From NCBI GenBank assembly GCA_036345935.2, contig JADWOT020001449.1, forward strand, positions 1 through 64,000: a stretch of DNA of 64,000 bases, written 5' to 3'. The first letter of the stretch is position 1, and the number at the start of each line of letters is the position of its first letter. The DNA is from Taenia hydatigena. Its lineage: Eukaryota; Platyhelminthes; Cestoda; Cyclophyllidea; Taeniidae. This document shows positions 46,905 to 59,459 of the stretch, in pieces. The translations under genes were made by a program, and so were the position numbers. The notes under the pieces were generated by a model. The model ran no database searches and was not told the origin of the DNA. It was given only the letters and a program-made list of their open reading frames with translations.

Positions 46905-47435
46905 CTGGACGAAGTTGACCAAAATCGGCCATTCTACGATGCCAATGAGGAACACTCAACTTGCAAAACTAATTCTCTTGAAATACTCGAGAAGGCAAAA
47001 GAGAGCACAGAAGCCGTGAGAACAGACAGAGTTGAAAGTAGGAGATGAATTCGTCAAGCGAAACGTAGGGCTCAAATGAGCGTAGAATTGGTGGAAGATT
47101 AAAAGCACATGTTATATTTGTGTGCGACCTAGTATGGTCCAGATGATTCCAAGTACATCATAAGCAGGTTACCCATCCCTACGGAACTCGTCATCAATGG
47201 CGGCTGCAATGGAACTGCAGAGGTCCCAATCGGTGCCGAGCGTGTTGCTAGAGGTGGTGTCATGTGTGACACTCTAAAATAGCTTGTGATGGCTGACATC
47301 ACTGCAAATGACTTTCTGGAGGCAGCGAAGAATCTGGACACAGCCCAATACAATCTTGCTGATCAAATTACCGCCACACAGGCTAGTTCCACGGCCATAA
47401 GAGAAGGTTTTGGATCGGAGCAGAGTCACAAATGA
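46905..47435 (+). pseudogene. Coding-like exon cluster or decayed gene, unknown
   Basis: One plus-strand frame gives protein-like sequence in three pieces. 46905-47015 (37 codons; LDEVDQNRPFYDANEEHS, EILEKAKESTEA) lies between a CT-rich acceptor and a donor GCC|GTGAGA. 47133-47279 reads GPDDSKYIISRLPIPTELV, then GTAEVPIGAERVARGG. 47283-47432 reads MADITANDFLEAAKNLDTAQ, then ADQITATQASSTAIREGFG. Stops at 47130 and 47280 are part of AG-ending strings and could be intron ends, but the second implied intron would be only about 30 bp. It may be a gene with tiny introns or a decayed copy. The third piece is helical. No family was named. Confidence 0.4.
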
Positions 47436-47856
47436 GCGCAATTGAGGCGGAAGAGCTTTAGACAAGAGTAACCAGGTTCCAGGTGCCGTCCACCGTCCTT
47501 TGCCCTTCCACCTGCGTCTGCTTTTATCGCTCCTTTATCTACCCAGTTATCATATCAAACTTTTGGCCATCCCATATAGATTCATTTCGCATCCATTCAT
47601 CCTACGCCAGTTTAAATGCCCGTCCCGTTGGACCTCCTTGTTATCTCTGCTTTGTGAATTCCTTGTAATTTATAAACGTATTAAGACGGACTAAAATCAA
47701 CCCAATCTGACATGGTGACACCCCTATCCTTCTTATCCTTTCATTTGACGAGTTTTGTTATGAATTTGCTGGCTAACCTGTTGTCAGGTCACATCAGTTG
47801 AAATTACTCGTGTGGTTTATTGTTTGCGATTATTTTCTTGGTCGTATGCGGTCATT

Positions 47857-48034
47857 CTACGCTCCATTGGTTATGCGGCTTTTGCGTGACATATTCCAAA
47901 CATGATGAGTTGACAACCAATCCAGTTGACTTAGATTCAGACCACTAGTTTTTTTGGAACCACCAATGAGTTCGACCCATTTGCAAACCCCTCTCGATTC
48001 AAAAACTGCAATTGTGTTGAGGCTGTCAGCGAAG
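47857..48034 (-). CDS. Candidate terminal exon, unknown protein
   Basis: A textbook acceptor (CCACCTACTTTTTCAG) precedes 48034 on the minus strand, and the frame runs 58 residues to TAG at 47857. Peptide pieces are FADSLNTIAVFESRGVCKWV, ELIGGSKKTSGLNLSQLDWL and HHVWNMSRKSRITNGA. The codon mix is coding-like. The phase does not match the exon candidate at 48417-48550, so a missing exon or a different gene is implied. No family was recognised. Confidence 0.4.
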
Positions 48035-48416
48035 CTGAAAAAGTAGGTGGACATTCCTCCAGGCCTTCAGAATTGGCTTACCTCTTCGGAGGCCTATTTG
48101 AGTGGAGATGCTTAAGTGAATTCCTGTGCTGAGCAGGGAAGATTAAAAGGAAATGAGAAATGGCTTATTGACCATTCACACCTTTTCCTTCCGGCACAAA
48201 GTGATGCGGAAATGGGTGTTGCAATAGTACTGGACTCTCCTTGAATTTGCCAAATCAAGGTTTTGTACCTTTGAAATGGACCTCTTTTTTGCCCCTTCGA
48301 TTTTGAAATGCATCCGCCTTCCTCGTCCTTTCAACCCTTCTTGTCTTGTCCCATTGTCTTCAATGTGCTTTCCTTATCGATCTCTGTTCTCTGGACATTG
48401 GAAGCTTGCGATTAAC

Positions 48417-48550
48417 CTGTGCCCGGCACAAATCATGATATTTGAATCTTAGCGAACTGGCACTTGAAATCGCGTGTATTTTTTTGCGAATTTCGATGCG
48501 TAACTCGGGGGAGCAGAAATAATTAGACAAATAGGTTACCATGTCAAAAG
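48417..48550 (-). CDS. Candidate internal exon, unknown protein
   Basis: The minus frame lies between a weak acceptor (AATGTTAG) and a donor (CACAG|GTTAAT), entering in phase 1 and leaving in phase 0. It reads FDMVTYLSNYFCSPELRIEI, then HAISSASSLRFKYHDLCRAQ. It lies 380 bp upstream of the 47857-48034 candidate on the same strand. No family was recognised. Confidence 0.3.
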
Positions 48551-48861
48551 CTAACATTATGGCTCGCAATAAAACTGTCTTTACTTACATAAGTGTACGT
48601 AGGTGAACTAGAATGATCCTAGAGGTGTCCTGAAGTACTAAGTCTGGTCATCAAAACAAAGTGCTGTTCACGTTCAGACTGATAACGATGCCACTAGCAG
48701 TTTGTATATGCTTCCAAGTATAGCGAAACCCTAACCATTCTTTGTGGCTCATTTGTCATGGATGGATCACGGCTCTAAACGAAATAGAGGTAAATCGAAC
48801 GCCATTTAACATTTCCTTTAGATACAGGCACTCAATCGTCAGATAATAAAATATGAGTAGG

Positions 48862-49004
48862 TTAGATTGCATGGGTCGATTCTTCCGAGAAGAGTGCTCG
48901 GACGTTTCTGCTTAACAGTTGTCCATTCGCAGCTGTAACTGCAGTTTTACGTAGTTGGCCAAGCATTGCAAAGTGGCCAAATTGGAGTGCATTAAATGCA
49001 CAAA
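48862..49004 (-). CDS. Candidate terminal exon, unknown protein
   Basis: After TTCGCATTGTACCAG the minus strand reads 47 residues to a TAA at 48862: VCAFNALQFGHFAMLGQLRK, then TAANGQLLSRNVRALFSEES. The composition is protein-like, with an amphipathic character. No family was recognised and no partner exon was found in phase. Confidence 0.3.
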
Positions 49005-49009
49005 CTGGT

Positions 49010-52000
49010 ACAATGCGAATATAGAGTGTGACTTCGATTTTCCAACGCAACGTGGCCTAACTCACTAGTTGGTCAGTTTTCACACTTCCATAAACAGCTT
49101 GGCAAAACTAGTTCCGACGCGCTGACAAAGACTGCAACCTATAAATGACACCGGCTCCAGACGGAATCAGATGTCTGCAGTAAGAGCTGCGTTTTAAAGT
49201 AGCCTCCATTTAGAAGGTTTTTAATGTCCATAACAAACAAATATACTTTATAGCTGGGCTCTACTAATGGAATTAATGGGACATTCTGGGGCATAATAAA
49301 ATTATTTTTAAAGTCAAAACAAAGGTGGGCAGTCTTTGTGCGTCTTTTCAACTTTTCCAAGCACAAAAGTGTTAAGCGACGGAATGATGCCTGTTACCCA
49401 AAAAATCAGAATGAATTCCAACCATTTGCCACCTGTAAGCATTTGTACTCAACGTTCATGGAACTTACCGCCAGTTACCCCCTAAAATTAAGTTGATGGA
49501 AAGAACAGATACCTTAACTCCCGTAAGCTTAATTTTGTTGATAAGTTTTTCGGCATGAAGACGAAATTTTCTTCGGATGCATAAAAATGCATGAATTGAA
49601 TTTTGGCGCCTTGAGACACCTTTCTTTGAAACTTAGTGTCTTTGTTTATCGTGTAATCACCCGAAATATATTCCGAAAATAAAGGATTTCAAAGTCTTAA
49701 ATATTCAATTTTTAGTGGAAATTAGTACAGACCAAAGCAATGCTTGCAAACTACATCAAGTAGGAGTTGGGCGGTAGCTAAATTAAAGGCAAATAAAGTG
49801 TAAAAATGGATCTAAAACGAAGAGCTACACTCAGATAAGAACATGAAGAGGTAAACATTTCAATTCGCTATCCAGGCTTGAATCGAGATGAAAAATTGCG
49901 GCGAATATGGCGGTCACATAATAGTACTTCACGATCTCAGACCATTGCAATTTAAAAAGGAATGTTATAAATATGGGAACATTCCATCCAGCTCGGTGAA
50001 AATCCTTCGAGCAATACGAATCTATAAAGTCGGAGGCAACTCGCCGATAATTCGTGCTGCAGTCTACTGGGAAGCTAATAGAAATTTTCAAGTCGGTTTA
50101 TTTTGCCATACCAGATTTGAAAGCAGGCACTTCTGTGGAAGAATTAGTGTATTATGGTTAATAAGATGCGTTGGAATGCAGACAATATGGAATGAGCAAA
50201 AAATGCAGCTTCAGGGCATCGTATTAATGGGGAATTATGATTTAATAATAAATTGCCCTAACCAGCACTTACAAGTAAGAAGTGGTCCAAAAATGCAAGG
50301 TTATTGAATTCCTGGTAATATTTTTACATCCACTTTATTGGGACGAAAGTTCCGCACTTTAGCGGTCACGTATTAATGCACTTTTGTAAAAACATTTATG
50401 CAGTCTGAAAATGTTTCCTTCACTCAAGATGTGAAGGCGATTCTTGATTTGCATTAAGTGCATTAAATAATGCCACCCTCTCTTCAACTTCTTAAATCTA
50501 CTGCTTTATAATCGCTTTCGCTTCTCGGTCGCCTTAAAGAGCTCGCTCAGCTATCCCAATTTCTCAATCGCAACATGCACGATCGGCTAGTGAAAAGGAT
50601 ATAAGTTACTATTCACTCGAAAATTTGCAAGCTTATCATCTCAAAAGGTATAATTTTCCTTCTCTTCCTGTAGTCACTTCAGCTTCGGCTTTGAAGAGAT
50701 TGTGTCCTTGTCAAAGTGAATTCACTCGATGTGTTTAATACCAGCCCTACTCTTGCGTTAACGGGCACATTGGCCAGAAGTAACCATTGGCGAGCGTCCG
50801 CATTAAAATATGCTAGCGCGTGGAGGGTGTCACATAGCTACTACTCTCCCCTATCCCAATGAGGACCACTAATAAGCAATTTGGCACCTTCATAGCCATT
50901 TCAGGAGCCCCATCCACCCCTATCAACCATAAATTACGAACCGCAGTGTCTCAGAAAGGGGCTCATTTTCTCATCCTTTTGCTGTACAATTTACCACCTT
51001 ACCTAGCTTTAAATTAGTATACCATCGCACTCTTTAGAAACAAATAGGCGAACTAGTTGATTCTACTTCTATGTTTACATAAAAGAATATTATCTGCGAT
51101 TTGTGCAACTTAATTTTCAATCAAGAAACGCCTAAAAACAGAAGCGAGGTCTATTGTTTTCAACAAAATAACTAGTGTGGCGTATTGTTGATCGCTAAAA
51201 TCTGTGAAGGCATTGAAGGAATCCATTCAAAATCCTTAGTCTAATTCTTAGCTTTAAGAAGCTAAAGATGCGTGAAACTCAATTTCATAAATTGTGACTA
51301 CGCGATGTCACGGCGCCCGCTTACCGTGCTAATACATTTTGGGGGGTAAAGCATTAGTGCATCTGAGGTGGTTTCCTAAAAAACAGGCGCAAAGTAAGGT
51401 ATTGATAAGAGCTTGCAAAGAAGTGGAAGTAAATTAATTATCGAGAGTAAATGTTTAATAATTCTAGTGTTTGTTTGACTTGGAATAGTTCATCGCTCTC
51501 TACCTCTCTTTGAACCACGTAACCTATAGCATAAAAGCGTTGGCTTATTAATTCAAAATGTCCTTTTCAGCATCCACTAGTTTCGAGATTGAGTAAGCTT
51601 ACGCTTTTGATTTTTAGGTTCCAAAAGCGCTGTTTTGGTTGTTAAGTAGGAGTGATCAAGCGCTGTACGATTCGAAGGCTTATGAATAAAACATCTTACT
51701 TTGTAACGTGGAAAATCCACTCGGTTCGATAATTGTGGACTTGACAATTGCATAGAGTGTACCTCATCCAGCCAAAATTGTGCCTAAAAGAAATTTTAAA
51801 TTTTGCGCAAATACTAGTTGACAGTCTTATTTCACCACTTCTCCAAAAGCTAAGTAGTCTCCCTTCGATTTTATGAATGCAAAACAACCCACTAATGAGA
51901 CGTGACAGATGACATTTGTTTCGGTGCTTCACCGAATGGCACTTTGGAGATACAAATATAGGTTAAGCGGAAGTCTCGGTAAAGATTCAATAAAGTCATC

Positions 52001-53574
52001 TCGTAGCACCAAAATCTAAAATTCAACCAGTTTAACAGACGCTTTTAGAAATCGTAGGACCCGGGAATGATTTTTTGCCTATTCCTAATTACTTTAATAA
52101 TATTGGTCCCAAGAGATGCGGGATTTGTGCAACATTGCTCAAAAGTGCAAATAAGTTAAGGTGTCAAAACGTTTTAACTCTTGTCCATCACCTACACTTG
52201 TAAGACAACAGACAGCCGATGGGTGCAAATGGTAAAAATCGAGGACTGCAAAACGGCTTTACTAGAAACGCACCGCTAAGGAAATTTTACATGTTCTGGA
52301 CAATGTCATCTCGTACATAGGGCTACAATCTCCCGGGCAGAGAAGATATTGCAACAAACTCTGTAAGAACAACATATATCAGCATTAAGACCTAGTGGGG
52401 CTCAACAAGTTATTCCCAAACCTTCGTGCAATAAAATAAACCACTCCTGCAATGCATAACTCCTCACCAAAAGTCACCATTCAGCGCACAACTCTAGTCA
52501 GATGCAAAGACAAAGTCCAAATCATACTACAAGTAATAATAACATGGGAAATGGCGCATGCAGAAATTACCTTTGAGAAGGCGCGATTAATGTGCAATAC
52601 TTATGGTTGTTTGAGTGCAACTGATAATTGAGAAATAGTTGTTGCATGTCATACCCGCGTCAGAAATGAACAGGTTAGATGCAAGAGCGCTCATTAATGG
52701 CAGGTGTCCTTTAGTCATGCCAAGGCTTATTAACTAGCAATGGATTTCATGATGGATGTCCTTTGCGACTGGATTCGTTCACTCCATCGTCTTTGGGGCT
52801 AAGACATATACAGACTAGTAAGAATAGCATGCAACTCACTCAAGATTCACAATAAACAATGCTTAAAATTAAAGATCTCGATCAGTTTCTTTGTCTGGAA
52901 TTAATTTATTATTAACGGCACTTGTAGTCTGATGAGTTTAGCATTTCTGTCGCATTTTCATTTTAATAAGTTTGCTCAATCTGGAATGGCTAACTTTTAA
53001 GCATGGCATATAAAGTAGTTTTTAAAGAGCTAGCTAATTTTTTTTGGTTTAGACGGAGCGATTCGATATAAATTTTAGCGTGATTTTGGCGTTTTCAAGT
53101 CTGCGCATAATTTGGAATGTATTTGGATAAAGAACCACCGTGTCCTCACCTCTGAGTATAAAAAATGTTTTTCTTTTTAAATTTGTGCATTGTATATTTT
53201 AAACGGCATATAAAATTTAATGTGGGAAACGCATTATTGTCTATAACCATTAAGAGTTGACCATCTGTCAAGAGTGCCATGCACGGAGATACTGCGGCGT
53301 AACCCGCAGTGGAGGCTCCACGACGTCACAATTATTGTCTAGGAGAATCAACCTGTGACGGAAGAAACCAGTGGAGGTTTGAAGTGGTTTTCAAGTTTTA
53401 CATCCTCCTTCTGTGTACGAGTTAATGGGCAACCTGCCCGCATTGTGAAAAATATCTTTCTTTTTCCTATTTTTACTTCGGTATTTTAACCAACAGAAAG
53501 ACAACTTACTTTGTAATCCATTCATGGCAGCAGCTTCACTGAATTTACTTAATCGGCTATTCTAAAGCCTGTCC
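49010..53574. other. Long AT-rich stretch, nothing recognised
   Basis: About 4.5 kb without supported exons, repeats or RNA genes. The 139-codon plus frame at 49888-50307 has AT-driven composition and no motif. The 78-codon minus frame at 51696-51932 is unsupported. Confidence 0.45.
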
Positions 53575-53825
53575 TCAACAAGACCAACGCTCTAGCTTCT
53601 GAATACGAAGTTTTGCGTCTGATTCTCCTATCATTCTGATCGTTAAGTATCTCTTAATAGAATACATCGACGAAACCCCAAAAAAGACGAATAAGAAGGG
53701 CCGGTAGTAGGTTTCACTAAATTTGCCTAAGAGTTGCGACATTACTGTTCCATGAACCATGAGAGGAAATGCATTTCTACTAATCCGCAGAAAGTCGAAC
53801 GAAAATCTCAGCCAAAGTAGACTCA
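53575..53825 (-). CDS. Candidate terminal exon, membrane protein (pairs with 55266-55404)
   Basis: A strong acceptor (CATACACTCCTCTTAG) precedes 53825 on the minus strand, and the frame runs 82 residues to TGA at 53575. It reads SLLWLRFSFDFLRISRNAF, then MSQLLGKFSETYY, a hydrophobic segment (RPFLFVFFGVSSMYSI) and a charged tail (ESDAKLRIQKLERWSC). It begins with two bases of a split codon, which fits the phase-1 exit of the exon at 55266-55404 and would give a 129-residue C-terminal part. The family was not recognised. Confidence 0.4.
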
Positions 53826-54967
53826 CTAAGAGGAGTGTATGAGCGCCTAGCTGCTTGAAGAAACGGTAATAACACTATTGGCGACGATGTTGATCATAAA
53901 TGAACTGGTTGCCAAGAGTGTAGGCCTTGTATTTGTAGCGAAAATCATGACGGTGATACTTTTCAGGTTCAGATATATGACAATTGAATTATTTTATCTT
54001 CTCCTACTACTTTACTACTAGAATAATTAAAGTACTATAGATGAAGAAATGAGTAATGTGGGCACTTCATCTCATTTGTAGCCAATTTTGAGATGAAGCC
54101 TTGGCAGGGATGACTAACTTTTAGCAGAGGATCCTAAACATCCTGCGACCTCAGGGCTCATCACCCCTTCCAAACCAGATAACGGATAGTTTTTCCAATC
54201 ATTTTAGGTGCACAGGATGCGTAAGTCCAAGCGATAAGGAAAACTGTTAATGTTGGTGCTGCCATCCATACTAGGTCTTGCCAAACTTGACTTAGTAGGA
54301 ACTGTCTAGGGAAGGTGATGACATTTATAGCTTAGACTTTGTCATTAAAGTGAGATTACTTTTGGCGTCCCGGTATGCTTTTATTTGAGCATGCAATGAT
54401 TTGGAAGATAAGTGACAGAGACAAATGTTGGTTCCCCTTGCGCCACATAATCCAAATAAAGAAAGCGGAAAACACTTATACGCATAGGCAAGTCGATAAT
54501 AAAATTTTCCGGCATTTTCTTCGGAGATTAAGTCTTGGCATGAGTAGCAATTTGACCACATCTTCTGTTGCACATTAGGGAATGACATCCAGCATTGGTT
54601 AAAAAAGATCATTTTGGGTGATGATTAGGTAATGTGCTGCTTTTGCATGAGCATAAGACCACAATTTGTCACATTGTAAAAAAACTGATGGCTGTTGGTT
54701 TGTTATTTCCAATTAACTAAAGGAAGTCGAAGGATACTAACTAGTTCTAAGAGTGCTTCAGTTTTTACAATTTTGGTGGTCATATGGCCGAGGATAGAAG
54801 CTTGCAATCGTAAGTGGATTTAAGCAGTATATGTGCACCTGTTTGTATGTAAAGTTTTTTTTTAAGCAAAACCATAAAGAAGCTGACATTTCCCATAGGC
54901 TCCTAAATCTAAATTACGCGAATAGCTGATATTCAAAACGATTTAGAGGACTACGCCTAAAGATATT

Positions 54968-55210
54968 TATCCCCAACGAAACTCGAACTCGCAATCCTCG
55001 GCTCCAGAAGTCGATGCTCTATTTATTATGCCACCAGAACTCAGTCTTTGTTTGAAAAAGATAAATTATGTATTTATAACTTTACAGTCACTGGTCAATT
55101 AAATACAATCACAGGCATAACAGCTTAAAAAGTGTTGCTTTCACTTTGGATGCAAGAGTTCGCGAGTACAAATTCGGGTTAGGCTCTAGGTGAGGGTTGG
55201 TTGCCATCAT
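54968..55210 (-). mobile_element. tRNA-Arg-derived SINE-like repeat, copy 2
   Basis: 54968-55040 (minus) is a diverged relative of the tRNA-like unit at 27922-27994. It shares TGGAGCCGAGGATTGCGAG and the T-loop string TTCGAGT, but has a decayed acceptor stem, and the anticodon position now reads CTG. The sequence to about 55210 also parallels copy 1, including GGTCAATTAAATACAATCA and a G-rich end. It lies inside the putative intron between 53825 and 55266. Confidence 0.55.
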
Positions 55211-55265
55211 TCATCTACTATCCCGGACAACACCCCTCCCAAGATTTCATTTCAAAGATGGGTAC

Positions 55266-55404
55266 CGACCATCCGAATGTTAGGAACAACGGACAGGCAC
55301 TCGTAAAGAGCTTCAAAGCTGGTTATTAGGGTGGTTAAGTCCAAAGTTTCTTCCATTATCACTGGACAGCAGTAGTAGAGAAACATATTTAATTGTGCGC
55401 ATAT
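55266..55404 (-). CDS. Candidate exon upstream of 53575-53825
   Basis: An excellent acceptor (GAGATCTCTGCCTTCCAG) precedes 55404 on the minus strand. The open frame enters in phase 0 and reads ICAQLNMFLYYCCPVIMEET, then LTTLITSFEALYECLSVV, to a weaker donor (GGTCG|GTACCC) at 55266, leaving in phase 1. The next candidate exon (53825) needs exactly that phase. If the donor is wrong, the frame simply stops six codons later. The family was not recognised. Confidence 0.4.
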
Positions 55405-55409
55405 CTGGA

Positions 55410-58108
55410 AGGCAGAGATCTCAGCCATTTCATGCATGCGCTAGAGCAGTGGCATTAACTTGAAAGTTATTGCAAGTGTAAAGTTGCTGCTCTTGAAAAT
55501 AAATTCATGAATTGCTGTTTTTTACGACCAGTAGTCGACTTACCACCCCTTCCAACTGGCAGCGAATTGCGATGCCCACTAAGTTGATCGATCCCGACCG
55601 AGAGATGTGTTCTATTTTTTATGCATTAATGTAAAGACACTTTATCTTAGCTGCCATAAAACATTGACTCCTGTACGCTTATGTGCTTCGAAACTTAACA
55701 CAGCATTTTGGCTAAGAAGCAGAACTTAAAGATGCCCTTTTCTCGCCTTTCTTAAAGGTTATTCAAAGCACCTGCTTTAGAGCTACTTAAAACTCAGAAT
55801 AGTAGAGAGAATTTGCACAATATACGATTTTTGCCTACGTTAAAGCATGCCGAATGTGGAAATGAGTATTCAAAGCGTAGGATGACATATCTTGCAACGT
55901 CTCATTTTTACGATCCGTTGAGCCACTGCTGGTTGGTTAGTAATAAGAATAGATAAGGAGATGAGGGTGTTCTTTGTAATATTGGTGGCTGTATGTTATT
56001 ATTGCGCACTGACAGAGGACACTAAAACGGTTTCTTTACAGATGAGTCAACCGTTTGGCTAAAAGAGTTAATAAATGAATGCATTTAACGGCGAAATTCA
56101 GAAAGATTATAAATTATGAATGCACTTATGCGCTGCGGGACTTCTGTAACCAGTTAAAGCAATGCAAGCTTCTCACTCATTTTCATGACTTGCGATTTTT
56201 CCGAAGAACACAATTGCTGTCGCTCTCGTCAGGTCAAGCATATTCCAAATACACCACGTCACCTGCTCCTTTACATAACGTTGACCATTCAGGCAGGTGC
56301 AACAAGTACTACATCCCTAATAACCTGATAGTAGAGATGTCGCATTAACCAGAAAGGCAAACTCATTAGGACAAAATTGTTGTGACTTCAAAAGCCAGCA
56401 TTCTCCTTATTCAAAGTCCCATGATGTCATAAAATCTGTGTTGTTTATGATTCTGGCGTAGATGTTACGCTAGTCTGGCGACTATGGCAATCAGAAGTCG
56501 TCTCCATATGTCATGCCTACTTCTATGAGACTTTGCCTTGCTGTCAAAAAGGTCATCGGCATTCACATTGTTCACAATTTCCATTTTTAGTTGCACTAAG
56601 ACTATTGCAAAAAAACCTATGGTAAGCCTGTGCTTCTACATTTTTTGCATAGACCAATGCCTAATTTCATCGTAGCGCTTTCTGCATGAAAACCTAAGAA
56701 TTTGTTCATTTTATTACTATGAATCCAATGCAGTGTTTGCTGCATTCATTTTATTGTGCGTCACGTAGTCGCATCAAACGATATCTCCATTAGCACGTCC
56801 ATTTTATGCAGCATCGTGAGGAAGCACTGCCGCAACCATCGAGTCTGCCGCATATCTCGCGTAAGTTAGTGCTATGAAGCATAAGAAACACTAGTCGCCA
56901 TTAATTTAATTCTACCTAACGATACTGGCACCTCCCATATTTGCCAACTTCGCAACTACAAACGCAAGACTCTGCGGCGTTCTAGTCATCCTGGTCGTCT
57001 TTGTTCTTGTAAAAGTAAGCTGGATATGAATGCCCATGTAATGATTGCATCAAAGGTGTTCATCTTAATCCGACCTCATTAACATGCAAGCCTCCCTTTT
57101 CAATGTAAAGGAGATCTAATTCTTGCATGCAATTCAGTTTCTTCCCAAATAACGGTCACACGTCTTGAGTTAAATCGCTTACCTCGTGAATGTCTGGTTA
57201 CTGTGCACAAAACGAGTGCAGAGAGGAGCAGTTAAGCAAAAGTTGGTGCACTGATCAAGAGACCTTTTAAAATATTTACCATACATGGCGGGTGGCAAAA
57301 CCGATCAAGAAAGCTACGTCATCATAACAGCGTCATTTTCTGATTTGTTTGTCAAAAGGGAGTCTACAAATGTCGATTGGATCTAAATTATCACTTTAAC
57401 TCGAGAAAATACGGAAAAAAATATTTTGATCAACGCCAGATCTAAACGGATGGAAAGTAGCACGGAGTTATAATTGAACTATTCTAGGTTCCCTTACCGA
57501 AAAAAATTGTCCCCACGTATTCCAGGGCAGATAAATCCATTAAAATCAGGCCACTTACAATAAAATTTAAAGCGATCTCCTTTGATATTAACTTATTAGC
57601 CTTGATCCGACCTGTTTTGCTTTAATCTGAGATCGAGAAATATGCTGAAAATTAATTTAAGAAACATTGTTTTGTGGGCGGGCAGGCAAGAAGCTTTATT
57701 CCCACTTGTACTTGTACCTTCGCATCGAGCTATTCGATTTAGGTGCCACAGTACTGTAAGCGGTTCCATCCAGCTTCCATATTATCTTGGATATTTATTT
57801 AATGAGAATACAATGAACCGCCCGACACTATGAACTAAGGTTATGTCTGTATGATCGCAGTACCCTGTGCATGCTGGTTTCTTGGCTCATTTATAGGATT
57901 GAAGCAAATAATCCTTTCTTCTGTCTTGTGTAAATTACCTTTTACATAGCATGAAAACAAATTTTGGCCTTGATCTCCCATTTTAACAATGGCTGGTATT
58001 CACCAAATTGCAAGTTAATGAATTAAACCAGGAGCCACTGAAAGGCTTATCATGCCTTCTGAAACAAAACCAGTTGCATTATAAAAAACACGATACCTCT
58101 CTTTTCAG
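55410..58108. other. Non-coding stretch, nothing firmly supported
   Basis: Plus frames of 89 codons (56079-56348) and 63 codons (57642-57833) have no motif or clear splice support. No repeats were found. Confidence 0.45.
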
Positions 58109-58331
58109 TGCTACTCTTAACTACTGAGTACAGTGCAAACAGTTACATAACTGCACGAATTTTGAGATATGCCGACGGGAATGGCCATGGCGGAGAGAAG
58201 TTCTTGATCGAGGGGAAGTTAGGCCTCATTTTTGACCCCACGATCGTGATGTGTTCTCGACTCGTGCATAAGGCAGGACAACACGAAATTAGCTGTGCCT
58301 GGGTTATTGCCAACTTTCAACTTACTACCGG
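58109..58331 (+). CDS. Candidate internal exon, unknown protein
   Basis: After a good acceptor (TACCTCTCTTTTCAG) the plus strand stays open for about 74 codons to a donor-like CCGG|GTAAAA. Pieces are TEYSANSYITARILRYADG, GHGGEKFLIEGKLGLIFDP, and HKAGQHEISCAWVIANFQ. GC content rises over this segment. The minus strand is also largely open, so the strand is not fully certain. No family was recognised. Confidence 0.35.
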
Positions 58332-58500
58332 GTAAAATCTTATTTGTTTAGCCAAATGGTCCTAAGTGATGTGATTAATTATCTTAGATGCGTTGCGGCG
58401 TCGAAGAATTTGGCGGTTTGCTTGTAAAATTTTGTCCTCATCTTATAAACATGTTCATTAGCACCTAAATGTGTAAAGCAGCTAACCGAAAATCTAGGAT

Positions 58501-58686
58501 GTGCACTTTTTTGTGTTTTGTGTACATGGAGACACTAAAATTGTCATATCTGTGCTGATTAAAGTTGTCAAGAGTCCAAAAAGTCTATTTGCGATGCAAC
58601 CTGATTACACTTTGCGTATTCCGCCAGGTCAACATCCCTCTGAGTACCTACGGAAGAGGAGGGCCTATTTAAACCCCTACTATTAA
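58501..58686 (+). CDS. Candidate terminal exon, unknown protein
   Basis: A plus frame ends at TAA 58684 with the protein-like C-terminus PDYTLRIPPGQHPSEYLRKR, RAYLNPYY. Possible acceptors are TCTAG before 58499 or TTAAAG before 58565. Neither is in phase with the donor at 58331, so either an intervening exon exists or the two segments belong to different genes. No family was recognised. Confidence 0.3.
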   Translation: MHFFVFCVHGDTKIVISVLIKVVKSPKSLFAMQPDYTLRIPPGQHPSEYLRKRRAYLNPYY

Positions 58687-59212
58687 ACGTCGCTTTAAAT
58701 TTGACATTCAGTCAACTAATTATAAGCGCACTTAGACTGAACTAGGCTCATTGCATTCTCCCTAAAATAAGTTTAAAAATGCATTTCACTTCATGCACTT
58801 CGAATGCAGGCTTGATGTGTTTTCTTTAATAAACAGTCTATCGTTCTTCAGGGTATTTTAAATAACTGCGGAAGTATAAATTCAGCCACATAGTAACAAT
58901 TTCGCGCTACCCCATTACTTGAGATATACTCGACTTACAAGTGTTTAGTCTGAGAGTTGTAGGGTCCCGTAGGTGGCACCGAGGGAATCTAAAAATTTGC
59001 CCAGTGCATGGCTAAGACACTTCCATTAGCTCAATCGCATGTGCGTGTTCTTCAAGATGCACTTCTTTATCACCGTTTTCACAAACTGAAAATATTGTCC
59101 TAAATATAGTTGCATAAGAATTGCTTTAGAATCGAAACACATTTCTCAAAATCTAGCAGTTTGTGAAACATCAAGGATTGAGGCAATCAAAAGAATGTGG
59201 ACATCAACTCAC

Positions 59213-59459
59213 AAGGATCGCCCTGGACGTGGACCCTGTCACCCAGAGTTAATTCTGTCAGGCTCTCAATAAATAGAGGTTTCACTCTCCTATCGGCGCC
59301 AGCGGTGCACATTAGCGTATCCTGCGAATCGACACTGCGCACTATAACGGACTTGAGATTGCGCATAAAGCTGCCTACTAATCCTTGCAACCTCTGGATG
59401 GGCACGTGTGACACGAGAACTCTGACCGTAGTGAGGAGGCTTCTTTCAATTGGATCCAC
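59213..59459 (-). CDS. tRNA-binding (EMAPII-like) domain exon, AIMP1/TyrRS C-terminal type
   Basis: This exon encodes the second part of an OB-fold tRNA-binding domain, like that of AIMP1 (p43) and the C-terminal appendix of animal tyrosyl-tRNA synthetase, which bind tRNA in the cytosol. On the minus strand it starts after TCCCTTCCTTATGCAAG in phase 0 and ends at a full donor (CTT|GTGAGT) with one extra base. It begins VDPIERSLLTTVRVLVSHVP and continues through FMRNLKSVIVRSVDSQ, DTLMCTAGADRR, and ELTLGDRVHVQGDP. These align with the family's VDVGE...RTVVSGLVNHVP, NLKPxKMRGxxSQ, MCAS and PGDRI elements. The GE pair and the KMRG core are not conserved, so the copy is divergent. Confidence 0.7.

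Noticed and set aside
49888..50307. 139-codon plus-strand ORF
   Set aside because: The opposite strand is open over half of it, the composition follows the AT bias, and no motif was seen.
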